From: Fusibacter bizertensis
GTDB lineage: Bacteria > Bacillota > Clostridia > Peptostreptococcales > Acidaminobacteraceae
Assembly: GCF_029914245.1 (NCBI RefSeq)
Contig: NZ_JARYZI010000002.1
Coordinates: 248,001 to 312,000 of the forward strand
DNA: 64,000 bases
Direction: 5' to 3'
The stretch's first letter is position 1. Each line of letters opens with the position of its first letter. The position numbers were made by a program, and so were the translations under genes. Of this stretch, positions 26,452 through 33,954 are shown one piece after another. The notes under the pieces were generated by a model that saw nothing but the letters and a program-made list of their open reading frames with translations, ran no database searches and had not been told where the DNA came from.

Positions 26452-26580
26452 CTATAATAGAGAAGTAATATTCTCAATTTCATTTAATACAAATATTTTT
26501 TCACCATTTGTAATAGTGACTTTTAAAACTTTACTACTTTCATTGTCTTTGAAAACTTTCATTTTAGTTAAATGTTCCAT
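26452..26580 (-). CDS. 42-residue ORF in the defence cluster
   Basis: ATG at 26580 has GGGGG 5 bases upstream, a strong site for such AT-rich DNA. The product is 42 residues and strand-rich ('VLKVTITNGEKIFVLNEIEN') and ends at TAG 26452. It lies 58 bases before the 243-residue gene and 199 bases after HerA. It could be a small regulator or subunit; function unknown. The 199 bases between it and HerA show nothing else. Confidence 0.55.
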   Translation of the reverse strand: MEHLTKMKVFKDNESSKVLKVTITNGEKIFVLNEIENITSLL

Positions 26581-26779
26581 CTATTCCCCCTGAATAGTGT
26601 ATTTAAAAAATAATAATTATATTTCAAATATATAGTTTGCATACTAATAATTAATAAACTCATGATTATCCCTTACATGCATAACTAGTGGAGAATTCAT
26701 AACATTAACCTTCATGCTACTGAACAATGTAAGTCCACTGGAAAAATATATCAACCAAGTCGTTTGTGTGAGTTCTATG

Positions 26780-28585
26780 TTATTCTTCGCAACATTTTTT
26801 TAAATTAATTCTGTTAATAATATCTTCGAAACTAACTTTATGCCAATGTTTCTGCCATTCAGTATAAAATTGTACATCATCAGAATGAGGTGTTGGATTT
26901 GCATCTCTAATTCTTACGATGCATGGTGTATTAAGTGAATCTCCAACAAGCAATGCTTCCCTTTGCTCCAAAGAGGACAATGCATCTCCATAGCTGATAA
27001 CCGCTTCAGGAAGTAATCGTTTAACATATTGTTGGTCTTCAGGATTATTTAGTCTCATGACTACGAAATTGTTACATTGTGAAAATACAGTTGCCGATAA
27101 TTCTGATGGTCTCTGACTAACAACCATTGAAGAAATTCCATATTTTCTCCCTTCTTTTGAAATACGTTCTACAGCGATTCTGGTATTCTTATATTTTGAT
27201 TCTGAATTTTTTGGTATATATTTATGAGCTTCTTCATAAACAAGCATAAATGGTGTTGGATTACTTTCTCTAATCTTAGTCTTATGATAGGAATAATCAA
27301 ATATTAATCTTGAAACAATTGATACAACAATTGATACAACTTCAAAAGGTAAGGAACTCAAATCAATTATAGATATATTTGATTTTGTATTATATCCTGT
27401 AATGCTTCTCATTACCTCTATTAGATCATCCGTAGAAAAAGATGTTCCTCTTGAATTTGTTTCTGAAAGTATAAAAGAAAGTCTATCATCATTCATTTTT
27501 GTTTCAAGGCGTGAAATAAATCTATTGAATTCTCCAGTAAATCCACCGCTTTTGGATACTTTCTCGTTCAATTTATCATGTTTTGAGTTTCCAGTAGAGA
27601 TTTCAAATTTTTTTATTTCCCATAGATTTGGTATTTTATTTGATTCGATTTTTTCATCAGAAATTGCATAATAAGTAGTTCCGTCTTTTGTATATTGAGT
27701 CTCATTATTTTTATTGATAATATAGTTCTTCACTTCTTGTAAACTAAAATAAACAGGAGAGTCATAGGTTATATTAATTTGTGGATTATGTTTCTTTTTA
27801 TTTTCAATTACAGCATACTTAAACTGAGAAATTTGATTGCGAACGTTACTTTCACTATTTTCTATAAACATATCCTCAAGTTCTTCCGAATTCATTAACC
27901 AATATGGTAATCTTAAACTTCCATCTATTATTGAAAGCATATTTTCATTTGGGAATGCTTTAGGATACTCACCATGAATATCAAATAATATTATATGAGT
28001 ATTATTAATAGTTGCATCTGTACTTAGTTTTGCTTCTTGAATAATTTTAGCTACTGTACATGATTTTCCAGAACCTGTTGACCCAACAACTGCAATATGT
28101 TTTGAAAAAAACTTGTTGCCATTAACACCAATTGTAATTTCTTCATTTAAAAGTAAATCCGAAAATACAATATTAGTATTCCCTTCGTTGGAAAATATTA
28201 CATTCAAATCATCTTTTGTAGCGATTGAAACTCCATTTGGTGGAATGCTTATGTTTTTAATACCTTTAAGGAATTTTTTTTCAGCTCCAAGTACTAATTG
28301 GCCAATTGGTTGAGTATCAATGATAAAACTACCGAAGTATCCATTCTGCTCCATAGCTTCTGGCACTTTACGTTCAATCATCTTAAAACTTCTCACAACA
28401 GTTACAATGCAATTTCCACTTCCATCAAGTACTTTTAAAAATGAACCGATTTTGATTTGAGAATCCGAGTTTTCAGATTTCCATTTTTCAAAGTCAATAA
28501 TTTCTATTTGAATTCCAGATGGCTCAAAAGTTACAACTCTCAATTGTTCATCTTTGTCCAAATCACATTGCATAATTTCACTCAT
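26780..28585 (-). CDS. herA: HerA-type hexameric ATPase/translocase
   Basis: The 601-residue protein has an N-terminal HAS-barrel-like region (~30-130), a Walker A 'VVGSTGSGKSCTV' (~167-179), 'IILFDIHGEYP' (~197-207), a Walker B 'FMLVYEEAHKYIP' (~455-467), and 'VVSQRPSELSATVFSQC' with a following Arg-rich region. These mark HerA/FtsK-superfamily DNA translocases. In bacteria, HerA proteins paired with a nuclease or SIR2 gene form anti-phage complexes (for example DUF4297-HerA). The upstream gene is a Cap4-like nuclease that ends one base before the HerA frame begins, so they are translationally coupled. Site AGGAGG lies 8 bases before the ATG. Confidence 0.9.
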   Translation of the reverse strand: MSEIMQCDLDKDEQLRVVTFEPSGIQIEIIDFEKWKSENSDSQIKIGSFLKVLDGSGNCIVTVVRSFKMIERKVPEAMEQNGYFGSFIIDTQPIGQLVLGAEKKFLKGIKNISIPPNGVSIATKDDLNVIFSNEGNTNIVFSDLLLNEEITIGVNGNKFFSKHIAVVGSTGSGKSCTVAKIIQEAKLSTDATINNTHIILFDIHGEYPKAFPNENMLSIIDGSLRLPYWLMNSEELEDMFIENSESNVRNQISQFKYAVIENKKKHNPQINITYDSPVYFSLQEVKNYIINKNNETQYTKDGTTYYAISDEKIESNKIPNLWEIKKFEISTGNSKHDKLNEKVSKSGGFTGEFNRFISRLETKMNDDRLSFILSETNSRGTSFSTDDLIEVMRSITGYNTKSNISIIDLSSLPFEVVSIVVSIVSRLIFDYSYHKTKIRESNPTPFMLVYEEAHKYIPKNSESKYKNTRIAVERISKEGRKYGISSMVVSQRPSELSATVFSQCNNFVVMRLNNPEDQQYVKRLLPEAVISYGDALSSLEQREALLVGDSLNTPCIVRIRDANPTPHSDDVQFYTEWQKHWHKVSFEDIINRINLKKCCEE

Positions 28586-28586
28586 T

Positions 28587-29807
28587 TTAACATCCTCCTA
28601 TTAGTATAATAATTTCTTCGTTATCAACTCTATCTAAAGGGATTATTCTAGAAAACTCTAAAGGTATAGTCATTATATGATTATCTATAATAAAACACGT
28701 TGGATTTATAAATCTTACGTTTTTTTTATGTTGACAAAATGTATCGAAACTAATAATCCTAAAATTATAATTAACTTCATTTACTTTTGTTCGATTTGGT
28801 ATCGTTGTGGTGACAGCTTTTTCATTAAAGATCTGAATACTGAAGAAATATCGTTCGTAGCCGTCATTAAATTTTATATTACTTCCTTCTGAAATGCTTA
28901 ATTCTATTATTTTTCTTTTTAATAACTCTAATTCTGAGGTTGTACAGTTTAGTATAAATGTAATTGGTCTATAGTCTATCTTATTTCCTTTAAAAAAGAA
29001 TTGCTTAGATAATGATACTATAAGATGTTCTATTTCATGTCTTTTGACATTATTGAAATAAACAATAAAGTCTGAACCATTCTTAGTAACTGATTGATTT
29101 CGCAGTTTTGCCTTTAAGAATTTTACATATTTATCTTTGCCTAAATGTTGAGCTAGATAAGATGAACTAACTATATTCCTTGAATTTTTTAACTGCGAAG
29201 TAAAGTTTGTTTTTGTTATCTTTCTTGCTCCAATAGTTTTGGAAATAGCTTTAGCCATTAAAATTCTTAATCCGTTTGGAATTACAACAAATTCTGCCTC
29301 TTCTATATCAATATTAAAGAGATCGCAAACTTTTTGTTCTAAGCTTTTAAGCAGCACTTCATATTTTTCTGTTTTTTTCCATGAGAAATTATTAAAAAAG
29401 CCCTCAATTAAAAGTTCCAATTGATTTTTTTTACTATCTTCAATTGTGTAAAAATCAGTTGCTGATTTCAACTTAAGGATTTTGCTTATTCTATCTTTAT
29501 CAAGTGAAGGTAAATCATCATTTAAATAAATGTACAAATTATATTTGATATAATTTTCAACATTATTAATATAATGATTAAACATCAATCCAATAGGTTT
29601 GGCAACTTTACTATCTTGATAATTTTCTAATTCATGATATTTGTACTGAATGAGATATGATGAATCTTCATCTTCAATATCTAAATCTTCTATTCCTTCA
29701 ATTGTTATTATTGCATCATCTTTATTCGCATTTAAGATATCAATAAAAGTATGGATAAGTTGATAATCATATCCTAGTAGTGAAGCAGATGCATTTCTAT
29801 CTGACAT
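28587..29807 (-). CDS. Cap4/DUF4297-like nuclease, partner of HerA
   Basis: The protein has 406 residues from the ATG at 29807 (AGGAG 6 bases upstream). The first ~70 residues show 'ASASLLGYDYQLIHTFIDIL', 'TIEGIEDLDI' and 'YLIQYKYHE', i.e. the Glu...Glu-Asp...Gln-x-Lys layout of restriction-endonuclease-like dsDNases of the Cap4/DUF4297 group. The remaining ~330 residues are unassigned and may recognise HerA or a trigger. It starts ~25 bases after the TTGTGG cassette boundary at 29837 and is followed directly by herA. Nuclease assignment is from motif spacing. Confidence 0.75.
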   Translation of the reverse strand: MSDRNASASLLGYDYQLIHTFIDILNANKDDAIITIEGIEDLDIEDEDSSYLIQYKYHELENYQDSKVAKPIGLMFNHYINNVENYIKYNLYIYLNDDLPSLDKDRISKILKLKSATDFYTIEDSKKNQLELLIEGFFNNFSWKKTEKYEVLLKSLEQKVCDLFNIDIEEAEFVVIPNGLRILMAKAISKTIGARKITKTNFTSQLKNSRNIVSSSYLAQHLGKDKYVKFLKAKLRNQSVTKNGSDFIVYFNNVKRHEIEHLIVSLSKQFFFKGNKIDYRPITFILNCTTSELELLKRKIIELSISEGSNIKFNDGYERYFFSIQIFNEKAVTTTIPNRTKVNEVNYNFRIISFDTFCQHKKNVRFINPTCFIIDNHIMTIPLEFSRIIPLDRVDNEEIIILIGGC

Positions 29808-29830
29808 TATTTTCTCCTTTCCATTTTTTT

Positions 29831-29884
29831 CCACAACATTCTTACTGTACTTTCCGACTTAACTGTAAGTCCTGCGTGTTAGAA
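29831..29884 (-). repeat. attC-like recombination site G
   Basis: On the minus strand it starts with core TTCTAAC (29884-29878) and ends with GTTGTGG (29837-29831), with ~40 bases of imperfect dyad between (CTTAC/GTAAG arms). Its R'' flank TTTCTTCTAA is complementary to the first bases of the K+-channel cassette (TAGAAGAAA near 31000), as cassette structure demands. Confidence 0.65.
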
Positions 29885-29955
29885 GAAATTATCTTATTTC
29901 AAATTATCTAATTTTCTTGATCACACTCTCGATCTATAATTTTCTTTTTACTGTA

Positions 29956-29998
29956 ATCAACTATTGATTATAACTTCAATTTATGATCAATAGTTGAT
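29956..29998. repeat. 13-bp perfect inverted repeat downstream of the channel gene
   Basis: ATCAACTATTGAT at 29956-29968 and ATCAATAGTTGAT at 29986-29998 pair perfectly with a 17-base loop. It lies in the ~300-base non-coding part (29885-30179) of the channel cassette, which has no other visible gene. It could be a terminator or a regulatory RNA element. Confidence 0.55.
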
Positions 29999-30179
29999 AG
30001 TCAGACATAAATCGGTATTCAAATCCAAAAAGTTATATTATACGTCTTTTGTTTCTCATATTATGATATTCCATTCTTTTAATAACTTCGAAGTAATAGT
30101 AACGTACTTCTTGAATCACAAGATTACTGACAGTGTAAAGAAAAAATAAATATCAAGTTGACAGATATTTTAGCACTAG

Positions 30180-30941
30180 TTATTCTCGAATAATTAATGT
30201 AACACCAATTATTGTGATGAACTGGCTACCTATTGATATCAAAATAACCGAAAACATACCTACTGGATATTGTGGTACTATATTTCCATATCCTAGTGTA
30301 GAAGCTGTTTGAACAATAAAATATAAGTCTTCTATTAGTTTGTTAAATATGTTTTGAGTATCCAACGCTAATACTTTATTCAAAGCCTGAACATCTTTTG
30401 GATGATTAAGAAGTTCAATGAATGTATCTGTAAATTTACTATTTACATACATTGTGTCATTAAACCACATTTTGTAATATGTGTCATTAAAATAGAATTT
30501 GTTATCATATAATTTCACTTGATAATCATTATTGTTTTGTTTCATTCTATATTCATCAAAATAATGTGCTAACTCATTTGATTTGTCATTAAAATCATGT
30601 GATAGTTCCAGTAAAAATGTTATTGATGTAAAGAGAAAAATTAGAAACAGATAATTAAATGCAACTTTTACAGTTTTCATAACCAGACTATTCTTCTTAA
30701 GATTATTATTGTTTTTTTTATGATGTGCAATTTTAAGCATATCTGATAATAAATCAAATGCAGGAACAAAAAATATTATCAAACCAGTCCATTGAATAAA
30801 ATCCATTGTTTTATTAAATTCAACAGTACTATTAAGAATATTATTTGAAAATAAGCTGTAAAAACTTATGAAAAGTATAATAAAAAAAACTATTGCAGAA
30901 ATCCATATAAAAATTATTGCATCTCTAATATCTTTATTCAT
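30180..30941 (-). CDS. Predicted K+-channel-like membrane protein
   Basis: The 253-residue protein has hydrophobic segments at about 7-31, 48-69, 92-113 and 231-251. Just before the last comes a re-entrant pore helix and 'TASTLGYGNIVP' (~211-222). T-x-G-Y-G followed by 'xxP' is the K+ selectivity filter of two-TM channel pore domains. The ~90-residue loop between segments 3 and the pore is acidic/Asn-rich and probably outside. It occupies its own cassette between attC sites F and G. Ion-channel effectors are known in anti-phage defence, but a role here is inference; it may also be an ordinary channel. Confidence 0.8.
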   Translation of the reverse strand: MNKDIRDAIIFIWISAIVFFIILFISFYSLFSNNILNSTVEFNKTMDFIQWTGLIIFFVPAFDLLSDMLKIAHHKKNNNNLKKNSLVMKTVKVAFNYLFLIFLFTSITFLLELSHDFNDKSNELAHYFDEYRMKQNNNDYQVKLYDNKFYFNDTYYKMWFNDTMYVNSKFTDTFIELLNHPKDVQALNKVLALDTQNIFNKLIEDLYFIVQTASTLGYGNIVPQYPVGMFSVILISIGSQFITIIGVTLIIRE

Positions 30942-30993
30942 TAATATCTCCTAAATTATTAAATTTGATTCTTTCGTATTTTTGCTTTACTTT

Positions 30994-31050
30994 CTTCTAT
31001 CGTTCTTACAATACTCGCAGCCTTAGTTACAAGGACTGTGTATTATGAGA
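30994..31050 (-). repeat. attC-like recombination site F
   Basis: Nearly the same as site D, including the central CTAAGGCTGCGAG and the TGTAAGAACG end, but with mutated cores (ATAATAC and GATAGAA on the minus strand) and weakened pairing. It follows the stop of the gene at 31053 by a few bases. Confidence 0.7.
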
Positions 31051-31052
31051 AA

Positions 31053-31757
31053 TTACTCAAATTTATGTTTTCCAAAATATTCTTTCAAAGATCTTTTTAA
31101 TCCCTTAAATTCTTCACTTTCAGTGTTATGATAATCTAAATACATCAACGCAATTGTATTTTTCAAGAACAAAGAAACTATAAAGACAAAACCGGTAATA
31201 ATAAATAGTATTAGAACAAACTTTAAAAACTCACTAGAAGAATATGAACTAGTTTCTTCTAAATACATTTCAACAAATTTATTCCAAATGGGAAGAGTGA
31301 GCCCGGCAATTATTGCTTTTTCAAATAAGCCTTCAAACCTCCTACTACTCTCCATTTCTTCACACCAGCTTATATAAAAACTTAACTTATCAAAATTTAA
31401 ACTCTTATCCTTTTTTATAAATATATTGTTAAGAAAATCCTCTTTCTGCTTTTTAAAATATTCTCTTACACAAGTATTTTTTAAGTTGTATTTTTTAAAT
31501 CCCTTTATTTTTAAATTATCAAAAATGCTATTTATAGCAAAAACGTATGTTGGTAAGAAAAGTGCGATGTCTGCATAAGCTAAAAGTACACCGTATTTAC
31601 TTAAAAGATTATATTTGACTAATATAAATAACTGGATGAAAACAAATAAAATATATGAACCAATCCAACGCTTATACATCGTGCTACTACCTTTTCTGCT
31701 TTTTATATATCCTTGTGCTGTGCATTCATTGACGAATTTTTCTTTTATACTGTACAT
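31053..31757 (-). CDS. Cassette-encoded four-segment membrane protein
   Basis: The protein has 234 residues from the ATG at 31757, preceded by GGGG 8 bases upstream; an in-frame GTG at 31766 is possible. Hydrophobic segments lie at about 28-46, 51-72, 146-160 and 181-204, with a charged central domain (~75-140). No family is recognised. It forms a single-gene cassette between attC-like sites E and F, with its stop a few bases before site F. Confidence 0.65.
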   Translation of the reverse strand: MYSIKEKFVNECTAQGYIKSRKGSSTMYKRWIGSYILFVFIQLFILVKYNLLSKYGVLLAYADIALFLPTYVFAINSIFDNLKIKGFKKYNLKNTCVREYFKKQKEDFLNNIFIKKDKSLNFDKLSFYISWCEEMESSRRFEGLFEKAIIAGLTLPIWNKFVEMYLEETSSYSSSEFLKFVLILFIITGFVFIVSLFLKNTIALMYLDYHNTESEEFKGLKRSLKEYFGKHKFE

Positions 31758-31784
31758 TCTATTCACCCCAATTTATTTTTTATA

Positions 31785-31834
31785 TCGCGTTCAGCCGTTC
31801 CCGTCACCTCAGTGATGGGAACGGCATGTTAAGT
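31785..31834 (-). repeat. attC-like recombination site E
   Basis: On the minus strand the core ACTTAAC (31834-31828, matching RYYYAAC) leads into a 14-pair hairpin: GCCGTTCCC at 31794-31802 with GGGAACGGC at 31817-31825 and an inner TCAC/GTGA stem. The other core is degenerate (AACGCGATAT). Much more GC-rich than the surrounding DNA. Confidence 0.7.
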
Positions 31835-31913
31835 GATGTGGCGCTTAGTCACATTGCTTTACAACGCCGTAGGTGCCCGCCGCTAATGTGAAATGAAGCG
31901 AAGCGTAATTTCA
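31835..31913 (-). other. Gene-less cassette remnant(s) between sites D and E
   Basis: About 80 bases contain no ORF. On the minus strand they begin AATGTGAAAT and soon give its complement ATTTCACATT (10-bp pairing around TACGCTTCGCTTC), followed by a GC-rich stretch with CACCTACGGCGTTG. The start/R''-like complementarity suggests one or two collapsed cassettes. Confidence 0.4.
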
Positions 31914-31967
31914 CATTAACGTTCTTACAGTCCTCGCAGCCTTAGTTGCGAGGACTGTGTGTTATAA
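31914..31967 (-). repeat. attC-like recombination site D
   Basis: The best-formed site: cores TTATAAC (31967-31961) and GTTAATG (31920-31914) on the minus strand flank a perfect 12-bp hairpin (ACAGTCCTCGCA 31927-31938 with TGCGAGGACTGT 31947-31958). It lies 11 bases past the TIR/NDT-like gene stop. The extrahelical asymmetry (AAGAAC on one side, ACAC on the other) is as expected of attC. Confidence 0.8.
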
Positions 31968-31978
31968 GAAGTTCTACT

Positions 31979-32752
31979 CTAATTATCTTCAAAATATTTT
32001 ATAATTTTTGTTTGTAGCTCTCCAGCATGCGAATACTCGATGTATTCTGCATTTGCTATATCTGAAATGTTTTTAGTTTCTTTATCTTTAATAATTAAAG
32101 TTTCTTTTCCAAGTCCGTATGACAAACCGAGTTCTAACATAACATTCGGATTATGGCCAGAAATATTAAAAATTAGATACTTACTTATTTGCATTTGTTC
32201 ACAGATTTTGCACATTAGGTCAATATTAGAGATGTTTTCATCCGCTCTATACCATTCTTTTCCTGTCGCAGTTAAAGCAACTTCTATTCCATATTTATAA
32301 CTGTCTAGATATTTATCATCAAAGGGCATACCTATAAACACTTTATTACTATCTAAAGGTGGATTTTTAGGACACCTGTTCACTCCAATTTTTAAGCAAC
32401 GTCTCATTTGATGAAGTGGTATATCTTTTGTTGCTTGATTGCTTCGTTCAATTTCACAATTTTTATCAACCAATAGTTTAGTGTTTTCAGCATTAAGTTT
32501 AAATCTATCTACAGCAATATTTTTGACGGTTTTTTGAGTTGATGATAATTCATAATCAAAAATTTCGAACAATTCCAATGGAATTCCAGTACTTTTATGA
32601 TATTTTTTTAAAATGGCATTATATCTATGCGCATATTTTTCTAGTATATTTTTATAAATATACTCGGTGCTTTTTTCAATATTTGAGATTTCATCTATTA
32701 TTTTTTTTAGTTCTAATGAATAATGTGTCAAAATTTCATATTTAGATGCCAT
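31979..32752 (-). CDS. TIR/NDT-like nucleotide-binding protein
   Basis: The 257-residue protein has a helical first half (~1-125) and a Rossmann-like C-terminal half (~135-257): 'SNKVFIGMPFDDKYLDSYKY', a conserved 'YRADENISNIDLM', and 'IFNISGHNPNVMLELGLSYG'. This 'GMPF ... NPNV-ELG' pattern belongs to TIR/STIR- or deoxyribosyltransferase-like domains that bind or cleave NAD+ or nucleotides, many of them defence effectors. The Glu of 'MLELG' is the likely catalytic residue. GGAG precedes the ATG. It follows the DUF6236-like gene and ends at attC-like site D. Confidence 0.8.
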   Translation of the reverse strand: MASKYEILTHYSLELKKIIDEISNIEKSTEYIYKNILEKYAHRYNAILKKYHKSTGIPLELFEIFDYELSSTQKTVKNIAVDRFKLNAENTKLLVDKNCEIERSNQATKDIPLHQMRRCLKIGVNRCPKNPPLDSNKVFIGMPFDDKYLDSYKYGIEVALTATGKEWYRADENISNIDLMCKICEQMQISKYLIFNISGHNPNVMLELGLSYGLGKETLIIKDKETKNISDIANAEYIEYSHAGELQTKIIKYFEDN

Positions 32753-32759
32753 GTATCTA

Positions 32760-32817
32760 CTCCTTTATTCCTGAATTTACTATTACGTACCTTCTTAATC
32801 AAAGAACAACTCTCATA
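32760..32817 (-). repeat. Degenerate attC-like site C
   Basis: After the stop of the DUF6236-like gene the minus strand reads TTATAAT, a weak dyad around GTTCTTTGATTAAGAAGG, then ACGTAATAGTAAATTC, which resembles the ACGTTATAAGAAATTC of site B. It is probably a decayed attC, leaving the two flanking genes as one cassette from site B to site D. Confidence 0.35.
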
Positions 32818-33858
32818 TTATAACTTCTCTTCTATTAATTGAAGATATGCATAACTATTATCTCTCAATATCTCATTTCGCTTAGTCCTTCTAACATAGG
32901 CTTGAGCTGCAATCGCTACTCCTGCAGCACCAGCTGCACCAAAAGGATTAAGACTAAAAGCAGTCGACGCACCAATTATGCCAGAGATCGAAATTGGTGC
33001 TATCAGCAATTTGATATTTTCGCTTTTCAAAGATTTTTCTATATCTGATAACGACACTTTGATTCGATCTTTTACTATCATTTCAATTGCTGAATTAAGA
33101 GCTTCAATGGTTTCGAAATCTTCAACATTCAACATTTGAACCAATGATTTCATTTCCATTCTGTATTTACTTAGATAATCACTATACTTTCTTCTAAACT
33201 TAATGATTTTTTTCATGTCTGTATCTGGCGTAATACCAACATGCTGAAATGAAATTTTTGCTAATAAAGATTCGCTAAGGCGACTAATATCATCGCTCAA
33301 ATATGCTGTCCTACGGGGATAATAGTTATGACGAGTCCTATTTACATTAGAATCAAAATGAATTTCAGAACCAATTTGATTCAAAATCGGTGTGTCAGTT
33401 ATTAGATTCAATCCTCTACGTTTAGCTATATCACTTGCTAACAACGTCATATAAAAGTCAGCAAAATGATTGTCTGCCATGAAATACTCATCATTGTAAT
33501 TTCTTAACCTTGCTTGTATAAAAGAGTGCATTTTGGGATCAACTTTTTCCCAGTATATTCTATTTTGATATCTTTCTTTGGACTGATTCTTAAGTAAACT
33601 TTGATAATGATTCTCGTACTTATCAAAATATTCTATAATTTTATCCCTAAAGAATGGACTAGAAGTTGTTCTACTATCAACAACGCAAGCTTTAAGTAGA
33701 CCTTCATCTTTAAGTAGAGAAGACTCATAATCATAATATAAGTTTCCATATGATTTAGGTACAATTGTAGATATCTCATTCCAATATAGTGCTGATGTTT
33801 TCAACCATCCCTTATCATTTATTTCAATCCAAGGATAGTATAATGCCTTATTAAACAT
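32818..33858 (-). CDS. DUF6236-like protein
   Basis: The protein has 346 residues from the ATG at 33858 (GGAGG 6 bases upstream). Its start 'ALYYPWIEINDKGWLKTSAL' and 'YWNEISTIVPKSYG' match the DUF6236 family, soluble bacterial proteins of unknown function found in accessory regions. Most of it is helical; near residue 300 a Gly/Ala-rich stretch could pack against or insert into a membrane. It is in the cassette array and is followed, across a decayed attC, by the TIR/NDT-like gene, so the two could act as sensor and effector. That pairing is inference. Confidence 0.75.
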   Translation of the reverse strand: MFNKALYYPWIEINDKGWLKTSALYWNEISTIVPKSYGNLYYDYESSLLKDEGLLKACVVDSRTTSSPFFRDKIIEYFDKYENHYQSLLKNQSKERYQNRIYWEKVDPKMHSFIQARLRNYNDEYFMADNHFADFYMTLLASDIAKRRGLNLITDTPILNQIGSEIHFDSNVNRTRHNYYPRRTAYLSDDISRLSESLLAKISFQHVGITPDTDMKKIIKFRRKYSDYLSKYRMEMKSLVQMLNVEDFETIEALNSAIEMIVKDRIKVSLSDIEKSLKSENIKLLIAPISISGIIGASTAFSLNPFGAAGAAGVAIAAQAYVRRTKRNEILRDNSYAYLQLIEEKL

Positions 33859-33899
33859 TGTCGTCCTCCTTAAGTTATTGTGCACGTATTTTGAATTTC

Positions 33900-33954
33900 T
33901 TATAACGTTCTTCGTAGTTGCGCCGCCTCAAGTGGCGCAACTACGGTGTTAGGT
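33900..33954 (-). repeat. attC-like recombination site B
   Basis: On the minus strand ACCTAAC (33954-33948, RYYYAAC) and GTTATAA (33906-33900) flank a perfect 12-bp hairpin (33913-33924 with 33934-33945). The TAA stop of the gene at 33949 lies inside the ACCTAAC core, a typical cassette trait. Its flank AACTTCACCTAA is complementary (11 of 12) to the start TTAGGTGAAATT of the same cassette at 34792. Confidence 0.8.

Noticed and set aside
31785-31967. Plain transcription terminators instead of attC sites
   Set aside because: No T-tract follows the hairpins on the gene strand, and the flanking cores and cassette-start complementarity fit recombination sites better. Terminator function in addition is not excluded.
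29831-33954. CRISPR array from repeated palindromes
   Set aside because: The repeats are 0.3-2 kb apart with genes between and differ in sequence; no short regular spacers.
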